A stretch of 64,000 nucleotides of DNA from positions 124,001 to 188,000 of the forward strand of contig NZ_QFWX01000003.1 of assembly GCF_003344045.1 (NCBI RefSeq), read 5' to 3'. A program made the translations under genes and the position numbers. Shown here piece by piece: positions 37,235-45,815 of this stretch; the first letter of the stretch is position 1; every line of letters begins with the position of its first letter. This DNA is from Marinobacter vulgaris. Lineage in GTDB: Bacteria > Pseudomonadota > Gammaproteobacteria > Pseudomonadales > Oleiphilaceae. The notes below the pieces were generated by a model that saw nothing but the letters and a program-made list of their open reading frames with translations, did no database searches and was not told where the DNA came from.

Positions 37235-37390
37235 GGTCCGATGGATACTTTTTAGCGGTGGATTTTGCAGAAGGAAAATATTGCGCTTAGCTCATCAACT
37301 TCCCGTGCACGACAGTGCTCGGGCAGAAAAGGAGCAGGACGCCATGGAAGGCGTGCATCCGCGGCGAACTCGGTAAAGAGGAATCCAATA

Positions 37391-38404
37391 ATGACAACCT
37401 CTTGTGGACCAACCGTTATGCCGGAAACTTCAATGAAAGAGGCAGGGAGATTCCCTGCTGAAACCGGGGACGACCTGAGCCAGGCGCGGGAACTTGCGCT
37501 TGTTCAGACACTCATGACCAATCACCTGAACCGCCTGATGGCGGGGCCTGCCAGTTCGGCAAGCAGCTACCAGGTACAGACAGGGGGGAGCCTGCTGAGA
37601 GCCCGACTGGCACTCGCCAGTGGAAGAGCCTTTGGCAGTTCAAGAAACTATCGTATTGTGGCAGCCGCTGCTTGCGAACTTGTCCATAATGCATCCCTGG
37701 TGCACGACGATCTTCTGGACAGGGATACCACCCGGCGGGGTGCGCCCAGTGTCTGGAAACGATACGGGGATGGCGTTGCCCTGTGTGCAGGTGATTTGCT
37801 GCTGTGCGCCGCTTTCGGCGTTGCTGCGGACCTTGATGATCCCAGCGAATCCCGACTGCTGGCTCAACACCTGTCGAAAATGACGGGTCGAATCATTGTT
37901 GGCCAGAGCGTGGAGATCGCGCAACCCGAAAACCAATCATTACCCAAGCTGCGCGCCTACCTTGAGGCAACAACAGCGAAAACGGCCCCTCTCATAGAGT
38001 TGCCTTTGATCAGCGGCGCCGCCGCGGGCGGGGCAGACCAACACACCCAGGACTGTATCAGGCAATTGGCAGCCGCCATTGGCCTGGCTTACCAGATCAT
38101 TGACGACCTGGATGACTTGAAATCAAAGCGCCAGCCGCTGCATCCTTTTCATGCTTGGCACCATCACCGACAGGGCCAGAGAGAGGCGGCGGAACCGCGA
38201 ATCAGACGAGCAACCCGGCATGCCATTGCGTCACTCAACAGGGCCCGCCGCTTGCTGGGAAAACTGGAGCACAGGGAAAAGATCTCTCTGGGGCTCACAA
38301 TAGATCCGTTGCTTGCACAACTGGAGCAAAGGGCGCTGGCACATCGCCGCAACCACCATTCGGCCGGAGCGCCAGAAGGTTATGACAGCATTGTCGCAGG
38401 TTGA
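37391..38404 (+). CDS. crtE: Geranylgeranyl diphosphate synthase (polyprenyl synthetase)
   Basis: A 337-residue isoprenoid chain-elongation enzyme making GGPP, the C20 precursor of phytoene. The first aspartate-rich motif HDDLLDRD spans D106, D107 and D110, and the second, IIDDLDDLKS, is at 239-243. Both are needed for magnesium-diphosphate binding. The ATG at 37391, with GAGG upstream, was preferred to a TTG-led extension to 37265, which lacks a convincing ribosome site. There is a 156-base gap from the rhodopsin gene. It overlaps crtI by 23 bases. Confidence 0.92.
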   Translation: MTTSCGPTVMPETSMKEAGRFPAETGDDLSQARELALVQTLMTNHLNRLMAGPASSASSYQVQTGGSLLRARLALASGRAFGSSRNYRIVAAAACELVHNASLVHDDLLDRDTTRRGAPSVWKRYGDGVALCAGDLLLCAAFGVAADLDDPSESRLLAQHLSKMTGRIIVGQSVEIAQPENQSLPKLRAYLEATTAKTAPLIELPLISGAAAGGADQHTQDCIRQLAAAIGLAYQIIDDLDDLKSKRQPLHPFHAWHHHRQGQREAAEPRIRRATRHAIASLNRARRLLGKLEHREKISLGLTIDPLLAQLEQRALAHRRNHHSAGAPEGYDSIVAG

Positions 38405-39938
38405 CTCAAAGTTACAGGCCGTGGTTGTGGGCGCAGGTTTCGGCGGGCTCGCCGTTGCCTTGCGGCTGTTGGCCCGGGGTTATGCCGTGGACGTTCTTGA
38501 GAAACATGAAGATCTGGGTGGCCGGGCGCGGACCTTCGAGCTTGATGGCCACCGGTTTGATGCCGGGGCGACGGTTATCACCGCGCCTTTTCTGTTTGCG
38601 GAGCTGTTCGAGCGTTTTGGCGAAAAGCTTGAAGACCATGTCACGCTGCTGCCGGTGGCTCCTTTCTACCGCATGGAGTTTGTCGATGGCAGTCACTTTG
38701 ATTATGGCGATACCACAGACGCCATCGTAGCGGAAATAGAGCGCCTGTCCCCGGGCGAGGGAGTCCGCTATCAGGAATTCCTCACCGCCGCCGAAGCCAT
38801 GTATGAGCGGGGGTTTGTGGAGTTGGCGACAAGGCCCTTTACCCGGGTTTCCGACATGCTGGAAGTGCTGCCGGATCTGGTGCGTCTTCGGGCTGACCGG
38901 AGTATTTATCAGTTTGTCTCGCAGTTCTTCAGGGATGAACGTTTGCGGAAGGCTTTTTCGGTGCCTTCATTACTGGTAGGTGGCAATCCCTTCCGCACGT
39001 CGTCGCTCTACGCACTGATTCATGCCCTTGAGCGCAAGGGTGGTGTCTGGTACGTCCAGGGTGGAACAGGGGCACTGATTGATGCGCTGGCGAAGCTGTT
39101 TGAGAGGCATGGCGGGCGCCTGTTCACCGGGCAATCCGTAGAGCGCCTGGAAATGACAGGCCTGAAAGTCAGTGCCGCAGTGACCGAACAGGGTGACCGC
39201 TTTGGTGCCGACCTGCTGGTCAGTAACGCTGACCCGTTGTATGTCTATGACAACTGGATTGCCCGGACAACGATGCAGCGACTGGCGGACAGCCACCGAG
39301 GCCGGCTCAAGCAATCCATGGGTCTGTTTGTGCTCTATTTCACGACGCATCAGACATACCCTGAGATTGAGCACCACACCATTGTATTCGGAGACACTTT
39401 CCGGGAGATCCTTACCCAGATTTTTGACCAGCACGAGGTGCCGGGAGACCTGAGCCTGTACCTTCATCGGCCCGGGGCGACAGACCCCTCCATGGCGCCT
39501 GACACCGGCGACGCCTTCTATGTACTGGCACCGGTACCGAACCTCCAGGGTGACCAGGACTGGGAGCAACTGGCCCCCGCTCTTGAGCAACGAATCATCG
39601 AGATTCTCGCGGCGCGCCTGATGCCGGACTTGCCCCAACAGGTGCGGGCCACGCGCAGCATCTCCCCGGTCTACTTCCGGAACGAGCTCAACAGTCCTTA
39701 TGGCAGTGGCTTCTCCATTGCCCCCACCCTGACCCAGTCCGCGGGGCTGCGGTTTCACAACCAGTCACCCCGTTATCCGAATCTTTTCTTCGTGGGGGCG
39801 GGTGTTCATCCCGGTGCCGGCGTGCCCGGTGTGGTCTGTTCGGCTGGTGTGGTTGAGAGGCTGGTCGACCGGGCTTTCCCGTTGAGGCCTGTGACCGAGG
39901 TTCACCCTGACGAGATCGCGATGAGCGGTGTCAAATGA
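38382..39938 (+). CDS. crtI: Phytoene desaturase
   Basis: A 518-residue FAD-dependent desaturase converting phytoene to lycopene in four steps. The N-terminal dinucleotide motif VVVGAGFGGLAVALRLLARGY begins at about residue 12, followed by EKHEDLGGRARTFELDGHRFDAGATVI, as in bacterial CrtI. The C-terminal signature LFFVGAGVHPGAGVPGVV is present. The ATG at 38382 has AGAAGG upstream. The start lies inside crtE, and its stop overlaps crtB's start by ATGA, so crtE-crtI-crtB are translationally coupled. Confidence 0.95.
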   Translation: MTALSQVDSKLQAVVVGAGFGGLAVALRLLARGYAVDVLEKHEDLGGRARTFELDGHRFDAGATVITAPFLFAELFERFGEKLEDHVTLLPVAPFYRMEFVDGSHFDYGDTTDAIVAEIERLSPGEGVRYQEFLTAAEAMYERGFVELATRPFTRVSDMLEVLPDLVRLRADRSIYQFVSQFFRDERLRKAFSVPSLLVGGNPFRTSSLYALIHALERKGGVWYVQGGTGALIDALAKLFERHGGRLFTGQSVERLEMTGLKVSAAVTEQGDRFGADLLVSNADPLYVYDNWIARTTMQRLADSHRGRLKQSMGLFVLYFTTHQTYPEIEHHTIVFGDTFREILTQIFDQHEVPGDLSLYLHRPGATDPSMAPDTGDAFYVLAPVPNLQGDQDWEQLAPALEQRIIEILAARLMPDLPQQVRATRSISPVYFRNELNSPYGSGFSIAPTLTQSAGLRFHNQSPRYPNLFFVGAGVHPGAGVPGVVCSAGVVERLVDRAFPLRPVTEVHPDEIAMSGVK

Positions 39939-40939
39939 AACCGACGGCTCTGCATTCCTCCCAGCATTCTGATCGGCAGCCTGGTCACCAAGCCGAATGG
40001 GGGGCATCAGGCACCGAGGTGCTTCGCCGCCATGGTCGAAGTTTTTATTGGGCCGGGCAATTGCTGAGCGGCGAGCAGTTGTCAAAAGCTGCCAGCCTCT
40101 ACAGCCTGTGCCGCGGCATTGATGATCTCGCCGATGATGCTCTGACCCAATCCGAAAAGGTACTGGCACAGCAGAAATTATCGGCGCTGGATCAGGCGCT
40201 TGCCGAGCGTTGCCCGCCAGAAGGAGAACTTGGGCCTGTCTACCTGCAGGCGCAGCAGCTACTCTCAGGAGAACCACTGGCCCTGGGGGCGCTGCGGGAT
40301 ATGATCGCAACCGTACAGCTGGACCTGCAATCGGTGCGGGTATCAAGCCACCGCGAACTGTTGCAGTACGCTTACGGCGTAGCCGGTACCGTCGGCGTCA
40401 TGATGACCTGCCTGCTCCATGCCCGTGAGCCATCGCGGGCTTTGCCCCACGCCATTGACCTGGGTATTGCCATGCAGCTGACCAATATAGCGCGGGACGT
40501 TGTTGAAGACGCTCAGCTGGGCAGGGTCTATCTGCCGTCTGATGGCGCTGCTGGCACCCTGGCGCCCGGGGCACTGGTGGAAGGTTGTTCAGAGTCGCAG
40601 CACAGAGCCTGGCGCGGAGTCTGTGAGTTGCTCACACTGGCAGAGCGTTACTACACCAGTGGCTGGCAGGGTCTGGGCTATCTGCCGTTTCGAGCCCGGC
40701 TTGCGATTGCGGTGGCGGCGCGGGTCTACCGGGAAATCGGACGGCAGATCCTGCGGCGGGGCGAACAACGCTACTGGCAGCATCGCAGTGTGGTGAATTC
40801 GGCGCTCAAGCTCAGGGTTTCTGCAAAAGCGCTGGTGCAGTTGATGGCTGAGGCGATGAGTCATCGACAGCCTGCCCACGACCCCAGCCTGCACAAGGGG
40901 CTGGATATCTGTCTGACCCATCGGCAACAGCGGTTCTGA
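39935..40939 (+). CDS. crtB: Phytoene synthase
   Basis: A 334-residue squalene/phytoene synthase joining two GGPP into phytoene. The first aspartate-rich region DDLADD (63-68) and the second NIARDVVEDA (about 185-194) form the diphosphate-binding sites. The FYWAGQLLSG and YCYGVAGTVG-like segment (YAYGVAGTVGVMM) also fit. The start overlaps the crtI stop in ATGA. Length and motifs are complete. Confidence 0.95.
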   Translation: MKPTALHSSQHSDRQPGHQAEWGASGTEVLRRHGRSFYWAGQLLSGEQLSKAASLYSLCRGIDDLADDALTQSEKVLAQQKLSALDQALAERCPPEGELGPVYLQAQQLLSGEPLALGALRDMIATVQLDLQSVRVSSHRELLQYAYGVAGTVGVMMTCLLHAREPSRALPHAIDLGIAMQLTNIARDVVEDAQLGRVYLPSDGAAGTLAPGALVEGCSESQHRAWRGVCELLTLAERYYTSGWQGLGYLPFRARLAIAVAARVYREIGRQILRRGEQRYWQHRSVVNSALKLRVSAKALVQLMAEAMSHRQPAHDPSLHKGLDICLTHRQQRF

Positions 40940-40942
40940 TTG

Positions 40943-42103
40943 ATGGCAGGCGAGCGTGAATTCGATTGTGACCTGGTGATCATCGGGGCTGGACTGACTG
41001 GCCTTAGCCTGGCCTGCTGGCTACTGGAACTGTCCGCGCAGAAACAACAGCCGCTGCCTACCCTGCATCTGCTCGAGCCTCGGAAGGAATACCATAACGA
41101 CCGCACCTGGTGTTTCTGGGACAGCGAGCATCACCCTTTCCGACACCTGATCAGCCATCGCTGGCCACACTGGCAGGTTAGCAGTGGAGAGCGCTCGGTA
41201 TCGCAATCAAGTGAACAGACACCCTATGCAATGCTGCCTGCCGGCAGTGTTTACCAACATGCGTTGGCCCGCATTGAGTCCTGCCCCGGGTTCAGCCTGC
41301 GGCAGGGGATCACCGTTGAGGCAATCAGCGACTCTGCCGATGGCGTTCTGATATCCACAAATGCCGGGCAGTGGCGAGCCAGAGCGGTTATCGACACCCG
41401 GCCACCGGAAGCGACTCGAGTCGATGAAAAGCTCGGTTTCTGGCAGGTGTTTACGGGATACGAGATCCATTGCCCCGGGCACGGTTATGATGCGGGTATG
41501 GCGAAGCTGATGGATTTTCAGCCGTGCCAGGAGCATATCTGTTTCATGTACCTGCTGCCTCTCGATCGGGATAACCTGCTGGTGGAATGGACCGCGTTTC
41601 ATCCGGGTGGGGAGTGGCCTGACTGCCAGGCCCGGTTGGAGGCCTGGCTGGATGAGCGGGGATTCGAAGATTATACGGTGACACGCTCGGAATCCGGGAA
41701 ACTGCCAATGATGCCAGTCAGCCCGTCGCGGCAACAGGGGCGGATAGTCAGGGCCGGCGTTGGTGGTGGCTGGATGCGCGCAGCCACCGGCTATCACTTT
41801 TCCAACTGCCAACGAAACTGCGCTGAGCTGGCAGGCCAGATTCTTGCTGCCGCGGCCAGCGGGCATTGGCACTTCCATCCGCCTGAGTCGCGTAAGCATT
41901 GGCTGGACTGGATGGACCGTGTTTTTTTGCGGGCGCTACGCCGACACCCGGAAACCGCCCCCGACTGGTTTCTGGATCTTTTTTCCGCCACCACAGCTGA
42001 GCAGATGGCGCGTTTCATGAATGATCAGCCGCGTTGGGGGGATGCGGTTGCTGTGGCGGCAGCACTGCCGTCGATTCCTTTTCTACGGGCGGTAATGCCA
42101 TGA
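40943..42103 (+). CDS. crtY: Lycopene beta-cyclase (CrtY type)
   Basis: A 386-residue flavoprotein that closes both ends of lycopene to give beta-carotene. The nucleotide-binding motif LVIIGAGLTGLSLACWLLE lies at about residues 11-30, and the family block RTWCFWDSEHHPF follows near 53. A later GGGWMRAATGYHF supports the CrtY/CrtL assignment. I chose the ATG at 40943; a TTG at 40940 directly precedes it. Its stop is overlapped by the blh start (ATGA). Confidence 0.92.
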   Translation: MAGEREFDCDLVIIGAGLTGLSLACWLLELSAQKQQPLPTLHLLEPRKEYHNDRTWCFWDSEHHPFRHLISHRWPHWQVSSGERSVSQSSEQTPYAMLPAGSVYQHALARIESCPGFSLRQGITVEAISDSADGVLISTNAGQWRARAVIDTRPPEATRVDEKLGFWQVFTGYEIHCPGHGYDAGMAKLMDFQPCQEHICFMYLLPLDRDNLLVEWTAFHPGGEWPDCQARLEAWLDERGFEDYTVTRSESGKLPMMPVSPSRQQGRIVRAGVGGGWMRAATGYHFSNCQRNCAELAGQILAAAASGHWHFHPPESRKHWLDWMDRVFLRALRRHPETAPDWFLDLFSATTAEQMARFMNDQPRWGDAVAVAAALPSIPFLRAVMP

Positions 42104-43074
42104 CTGCGAACGCGAGGGGCACGGTGGGTGGCAACCTCCACAAAAGCTCCCGGGGACGCTGGCATCAAGGCTGTGTGCTTGTTGCTGCAGTGGTTGCGGT
42201 TCTGGCTGCCCTGGTGCTGCCACCATTATCACTGGAACAACAGTTCTGGATCATACTGGTGCCGGTTGCGGTATTCGGTCTATCCCATGGCGGCGCCGAC
42301 CCGCTGATTCTGAAACGTCTGACGGGCAACCGCCCAGAGGCCATGCCCTATGCACTGTCTGCCTATTCTGCGGCTGTGCTCGGGTTCGTGGGCCTGATCT
42401 GGTTTCTTCCGGTACTGGCGCTTCTCGTGTTTCTGATGCTTTCTATCTGGCACTTCGGGTTTACCGATGCGGCGTACCTCAGTCCATCCCGCAATTCCCT
42501 GTTGATCTGGCTGAGTGGCAGCCTGACCGTTCTGGGACCGATGATCGGGCACCCTGAACAGACCAGTGAACTGTTTGCCTGGCTGGTGAGCCGCGAGACG
42601 GAAACGGTCCTTGCCGTGGTCACCATTGTCGGGCCGGTGCTGGCAGCGCTGTGGCTGGTGGCCTTCGGGATGCTGGTCTGGCGCCATCATGAGCATCTGG
42701 CTGCCCGTGTTTTCACAGAGCTGGTGCTGGTGGCCGCAGCCATGATTCTGCTGTCACCGCTTCTCGCGTTTACCTTCTATTTCTGTATTGTTCACAGCAT
42801 TCGCCACTTCCTGTCGATTGCGGAATATCGTCTCGGGGAAGCTGAATTCAGGCAGGTGGTGAGTTTTCTGGTGCGAAAATCCGCCCCGGCAACGCTGGGC
42901 GCCATTGCGATTGCGCTGGCGGCCTGGGGTGTGCTGGTGCTGTGGAGCCCGGCTTCGAGTCTGCTGGTAGAGGGAGTGAGAGTGATGTTCTGGGGGCTGG
43001 CGGCCCTGACTGTGCCTCACGGTTTTGTTGTCAAGATGTGGTGGGACCGCTCAGTCCAGGGGCCGGGGGAATGA
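42100..43074 (+). CDS. blh: Beta-carotene 15,15'-dioxygenase (Brp/Blh family)
   Basis: A 324-residue membrane protein that cleaves beta-carotene into two molecules of retinal, the rhodopsin chromophore. The conserved iron-binding histidines are seen in GLSHGGADP (H63), WHFGFTD (H118), HSIRHF and PHGFVV. Its start overlaps crtY's stop by ATGA, so it closes the coupled operon. An upstream in-frame extension into crtY was rejected. The presence of blh without a carotenoid hydroxylase indicates that the pathway ends in retinal. Confidence 0.94.
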   Translation: MTANARGTVGGNLHKSSRGRWHQGCVLVAAVVAVLAALVLPPLSLEQQFWIILVPVAVFGLSHGGADPLILKRLTGNRPEAMPYALSAYSAAVLGFVGLIWFLPVLALLVFLMLSIWHFGFTDAAYLSPSRNSLLIWLSGSLTVLGPMIGHPEQTSELFAWLVSRETETVLAVVTIVGPVLAALWLVAFGMLVWRHHEHLAARVFTELVLVAAAMILLSPLLAFTFYFCIVHSIRHFLSIAEYRLGEAEFRQVVSFLVRKSAPATLGAIAIALAAWGVLVLWSPASSLLVEGVRVMFWGLAALTVPHGFVVKMWWDRSVQGPGE

Positions 43075-43209
43075 CCTGAAGCCCGAATTCCCAACGTAAA
43101 GACAGTGTAAAATCCGGTGGGCGATCGCGCTCCGGCAAATCTTCCGGCCCGCTGCATGGTATTGTCGGGCCTGATGCAATTCTCGTCACCAGACTGTAAC
43201 CGGCTGTCC

Positions 43210-44601
43210 ATGACCAAAGTAATGACCAAACTTCACTTGCGGCTGCTCCCGGTAGTAGCTGTCGTTTTTCTTGCTGCCTGCGCCAGCCAGCAGCAGCCTC
43301 CCCAGCCCCCGATAGAGCCCCCGGCAGAATTCACCCGCACTGGGCAGCCGGTTGTGCCCGACAGCTGGTGGACGTCTTTTGATGATGAGCAGCTCGACAG
43401 CCTTGTTACCCGGGCCCTGGAAGATAATCTGGGCCTCCGGGCCAGCTACCAGAGGTTGCGCCAGGCGCGGGCAGTGGCAGACAGGCAGAGGGCGGGGCTT
43501 TTTCCGTCTCTGGATGCCACCGCCGGGGCGGAACGGCAGGAAACCGACACCACAAATACCGATACCTTCAGCGCGGGCCTGAGCGCCAGGTACGAGGTAG
43601 ATCTCTGGGGCAGGGTGCAATCCTTAAGTGAGGCGGAGTCATTGCGCGCCTCGGCAACCCTGGCCGATTACCAGGCCGCTGCCATTTCCCTGAGCGGGGA
43701 AATTGCCAACACCTGGTTTCAGCTGGTGGAGCAACGGGCTCAGCTTGCCCTGGCAGAGAGCCAGCTGGAAACCAATGAAAACGTGCTGACCGTGATTGAG
43801 TCCCGCTTCGCGATGGGCCAGAACAACAGTGCCGATGTGCTCCGCCAGCGTCAGCTGGTCAGTGCTTCCCGGGAGCGCCTGAGCAACATTGAAGGCGAAG
43901 CCGGTGTGCTCCGGCATCAGCTGGCGGTTCTGCTTGGACAGTCTCCGGGGCAGGGTGTCCTTCCCGAAGACGATACCCTGCCGGCGCTACCGCCGCTGCC
44001 GGAAACCGGTGTGCCGGCTGAACTGGTCCAGCGCCGGCCGGATCTTCAGCAGGCCTGGCGAGTGGTGCAGGCGGCTGACCGGGACCTCGCTGCTGCCATC
44101 AGCAACCGGTTCCCGAGATTTTCCATCGAGGCATCCATCAATTCACAGGCGAACGATGCCGGGGATCTGTTCGACAACTGGCTGGCGACCCTGGCCGGGA
44201 ACCTGCTGGTCCCTCTGGTGGACGGGGGCGAACGGCGTGCCGAGGTCCGCCGGTCTGAGGCTGTACTGGGCGAACTGGTTCAGGAGTACGGGCAGGCCGT
44301 TCTTGTTGCCATCCGGGAAGTTGAAGATGCGCTGGTCCGGGAACAGCAGCAGCGCCGGCGCCTGCGAAGCCTCGACGAACAGAGCCAGCTGGCTGATACA
44401 ACCTACCGGCAGCTGCGAAACCAGTACCTCAACGGAGCGGTCAGTTACATCGACGTATTGACCGCATTGCAGGACAGGCAGGATCTTCAGCGCACGATTC
44501 TGAACACCCGTCAGCAACTGCTCACCACCCGCGTGGCACTTTACCGGGCACTGGCCGGAAGTATCGAATCCGCGACACCAATGGAGAACAACGAGGCATG
44601 A
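43210..44601 (+). CDS. Outer-membrane efflux lipoprotein (NodT/TolC family)
   Basis: A 463-residue lipoprotein with signal peptide and lipobox FLAAC, then the TolC-type alternating helices. NodT family motifs are clear: ARYEVDLWGRVQSLSEAE, RRPDLQQAWR, and LVPLVDGGERRAEVRRSEA. It forms the outer-membrane channel of the tripartite pump encoded with the two following genes; its stop overlaps the fusion protein start (ATGA). Start 43210 was set at the methionine before the hydrophobic signal. The gap from blh is 135 bases, so co-transcription with the carotenoid genes is possible but unproven. Confidence 0.9.
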   Translation: MTKVMTKLHLRLLPVVAVVFLAACASQQQPPQPPIEPPAEFTRTGQPVVPDSWWTSFDDEQLDSLVTRALEDNLGLRASYQRLRQARAVADRQRAGLFPSLDATAGAERQETDTTNTDTFSAGLSARYEVDLWGRVQSLSEAESLRASATLADYQAAAISLSGEIANTWFQLVEQRAQLALAESQLETNENVLTVIESRFAMGQNNSADVLRQRQLVSASRERLSNIEGEAGVLRHQLAVLLGQSPGQGVLPEDDTLPALPPLPETGVPAELVQRRPDLQQAWRVVQAADRDLAAAISNRFPRFSIEASINSQANDAGDLFDNWLATLAGNLLVPLVDGGERRAEVRRSEAVLGELVQEYGQAVLVAIREVEDALVREQQQRRRLRSLDEQSQLADTTYRQLRNQYLNGAVSYIDVLTALQDRQDLQRTILNTRQQLLTTRVALYRALAGSIESATPMENNEA

Positions 44602-45815
44602 GCCAACCCATCGACGAGAATGCCGTCCGTCCTGAGCGAGGCAAAGCCGGCCCACTGAAGACCGTGTTTGTGTCGCTGATGATCATGCTGGTGGGGATCG
44701 CCCTGATCTGGCTGATTTTCAAGACCGAACCCACCGCTACCCGCAAGGACACCGCCCGTGAGACTGCCATGCTGGTGGATGTCCAGAGCGTCAGCCGCGG
44801 GCGGTTCACGCCCACAGTGGAAGTCATGGGGCAGGTCGTTCCGGCCCGGGAAGTCACGCTGGGCTCTCGGGTGGGGGGTGAAGTCATTCACCAGGCCGAC
44901 GCCTTTACCCCGGGTAGACGAGTCGAGGAAGGCGCAGAGCTGCTCCGCATCGATCCGGCGGATTATGAAGCCGCCTTACAACAACAGCGCAGCGAACTGC
45001 AGCAGGCAAAAGCAGACCTCGAGCTTGAACAGGGGCAGCAGGCGGTTGCGCGGCAGGAATTCGAGTTACTGGGAGAAGACATCGAGGCAGTAAATGATGC
45101 CTTGATACTGCGGGAACCGCAGCTGAAACAGGCCAACGCCAGAGTCGCCGGCGCTGAGGCGGCTTTACGCCAGGCAGAGCTTGATCTTGCCCGCACTCGA
45201 GTCCGCTCGCCGTTTCCGGCCCAGGTACTGAGCCGGGAAGTAACCCTGGGCTCTCAGGTCAGCGCCGGCCAGTCCCTGGGCCGGCTGGTGGGAACCCGTC
45301 AGTACTGGGTTGAGGCGACGGTTCCTCTGTCAAAACTCCGCTGGCTGGCTTTCGCGGCCGATCCGGATTCCCCCGGTGCGTCCGTCAACCTGCATCACGA
45401 CACCGTCTGGCCCGCCGGTCAGACCCGGACAGCACAACTGACACAACTGGTTGGCGAGCTTGACGGCAATGCGCGCATGGCCCGGGTTCTGATCACGGTC
45501 GATGATCCCCTTGCATTGGGCGAGGCCGAGGGCAAGCCACCGCTGATTCTCGGTGCCTTTGTGCGAGCCGAAATAGAGGGCCGACCACTGGATGACGTGG
45601 TCCGGCTTGAGAGGAACCTGGTGCGCCGCAACAACACCGTATGGGTCATGGAGGAACGGCAACTGGCCATTCGCGACGTTGAAATCGCCTTTCGTGACGA
45701 CGACTATGCCTATGTACGGTCAGGCCTGGAGAGCGGTGACCAGGTCATAACCAACGAACTCTCCTCCGTTGTGAGCGGTGCCCGGCTGAGGCTGGAGGGT
45801 GACGGCAATGAGTGA
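44598..45815 (+). CDS. RND efflux periplasmic adaptor (HlyD/membrane fusion) subunit
   Basis: A 405-residue adaptor. One N-terminal membrane anchor ([19 protein letters not shown]) precedes the lipoyl-like and coiled-coil hairpin (about residues 110-200, rich in [19 protein letters not shown]), then a beta-barrel domain. It bridges the inner-membrane pump and outer-membrane channel. Start and stop overlap both neighbours, a three-gene operon. Confidence 0.92.
   Translation: MSQPIDENAVRPERGKAGPLKTVFVSLMIMLVGIALIWLIFKTEPTATRKDTARETAMLVDVQSVSRGRFTPTVEVMGQVVPAREVTLGSRVGGEVIHQADAFTPGRRVEEGAELLRIDPADYEAALQQQRSELQQAKADLELEQGQQAVARQEFELLGEDIEAVNDALILREPQLKQANARVAGAEAALRQAELDLARTRVRSPFPAQVLSREVTLGSQVSAGQSLGRLVGTRQYWVEATVPLSKLRWLAFAADPDSPGASVNLHHDTVWPAGQTRTAQLTQLVGELDGNARMARVLITVDDPLALGEAEGKPPLILGAFVRAEIEGRPLDDVVRLERNLVRRNNTVWVMEERQLAIRDVEIAFRDDDYAYVRSGLESGDQVITNELSSVVSGARLRLEGDGNE

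Noticed and set aside
37265-37390. Longer N-terminus of crtE from a TTG at 37265
   Set aside because: The extra 42 codons are arginine/serine-rich, lack a well-placed ribosome site and are not typical of GGPP synthases.
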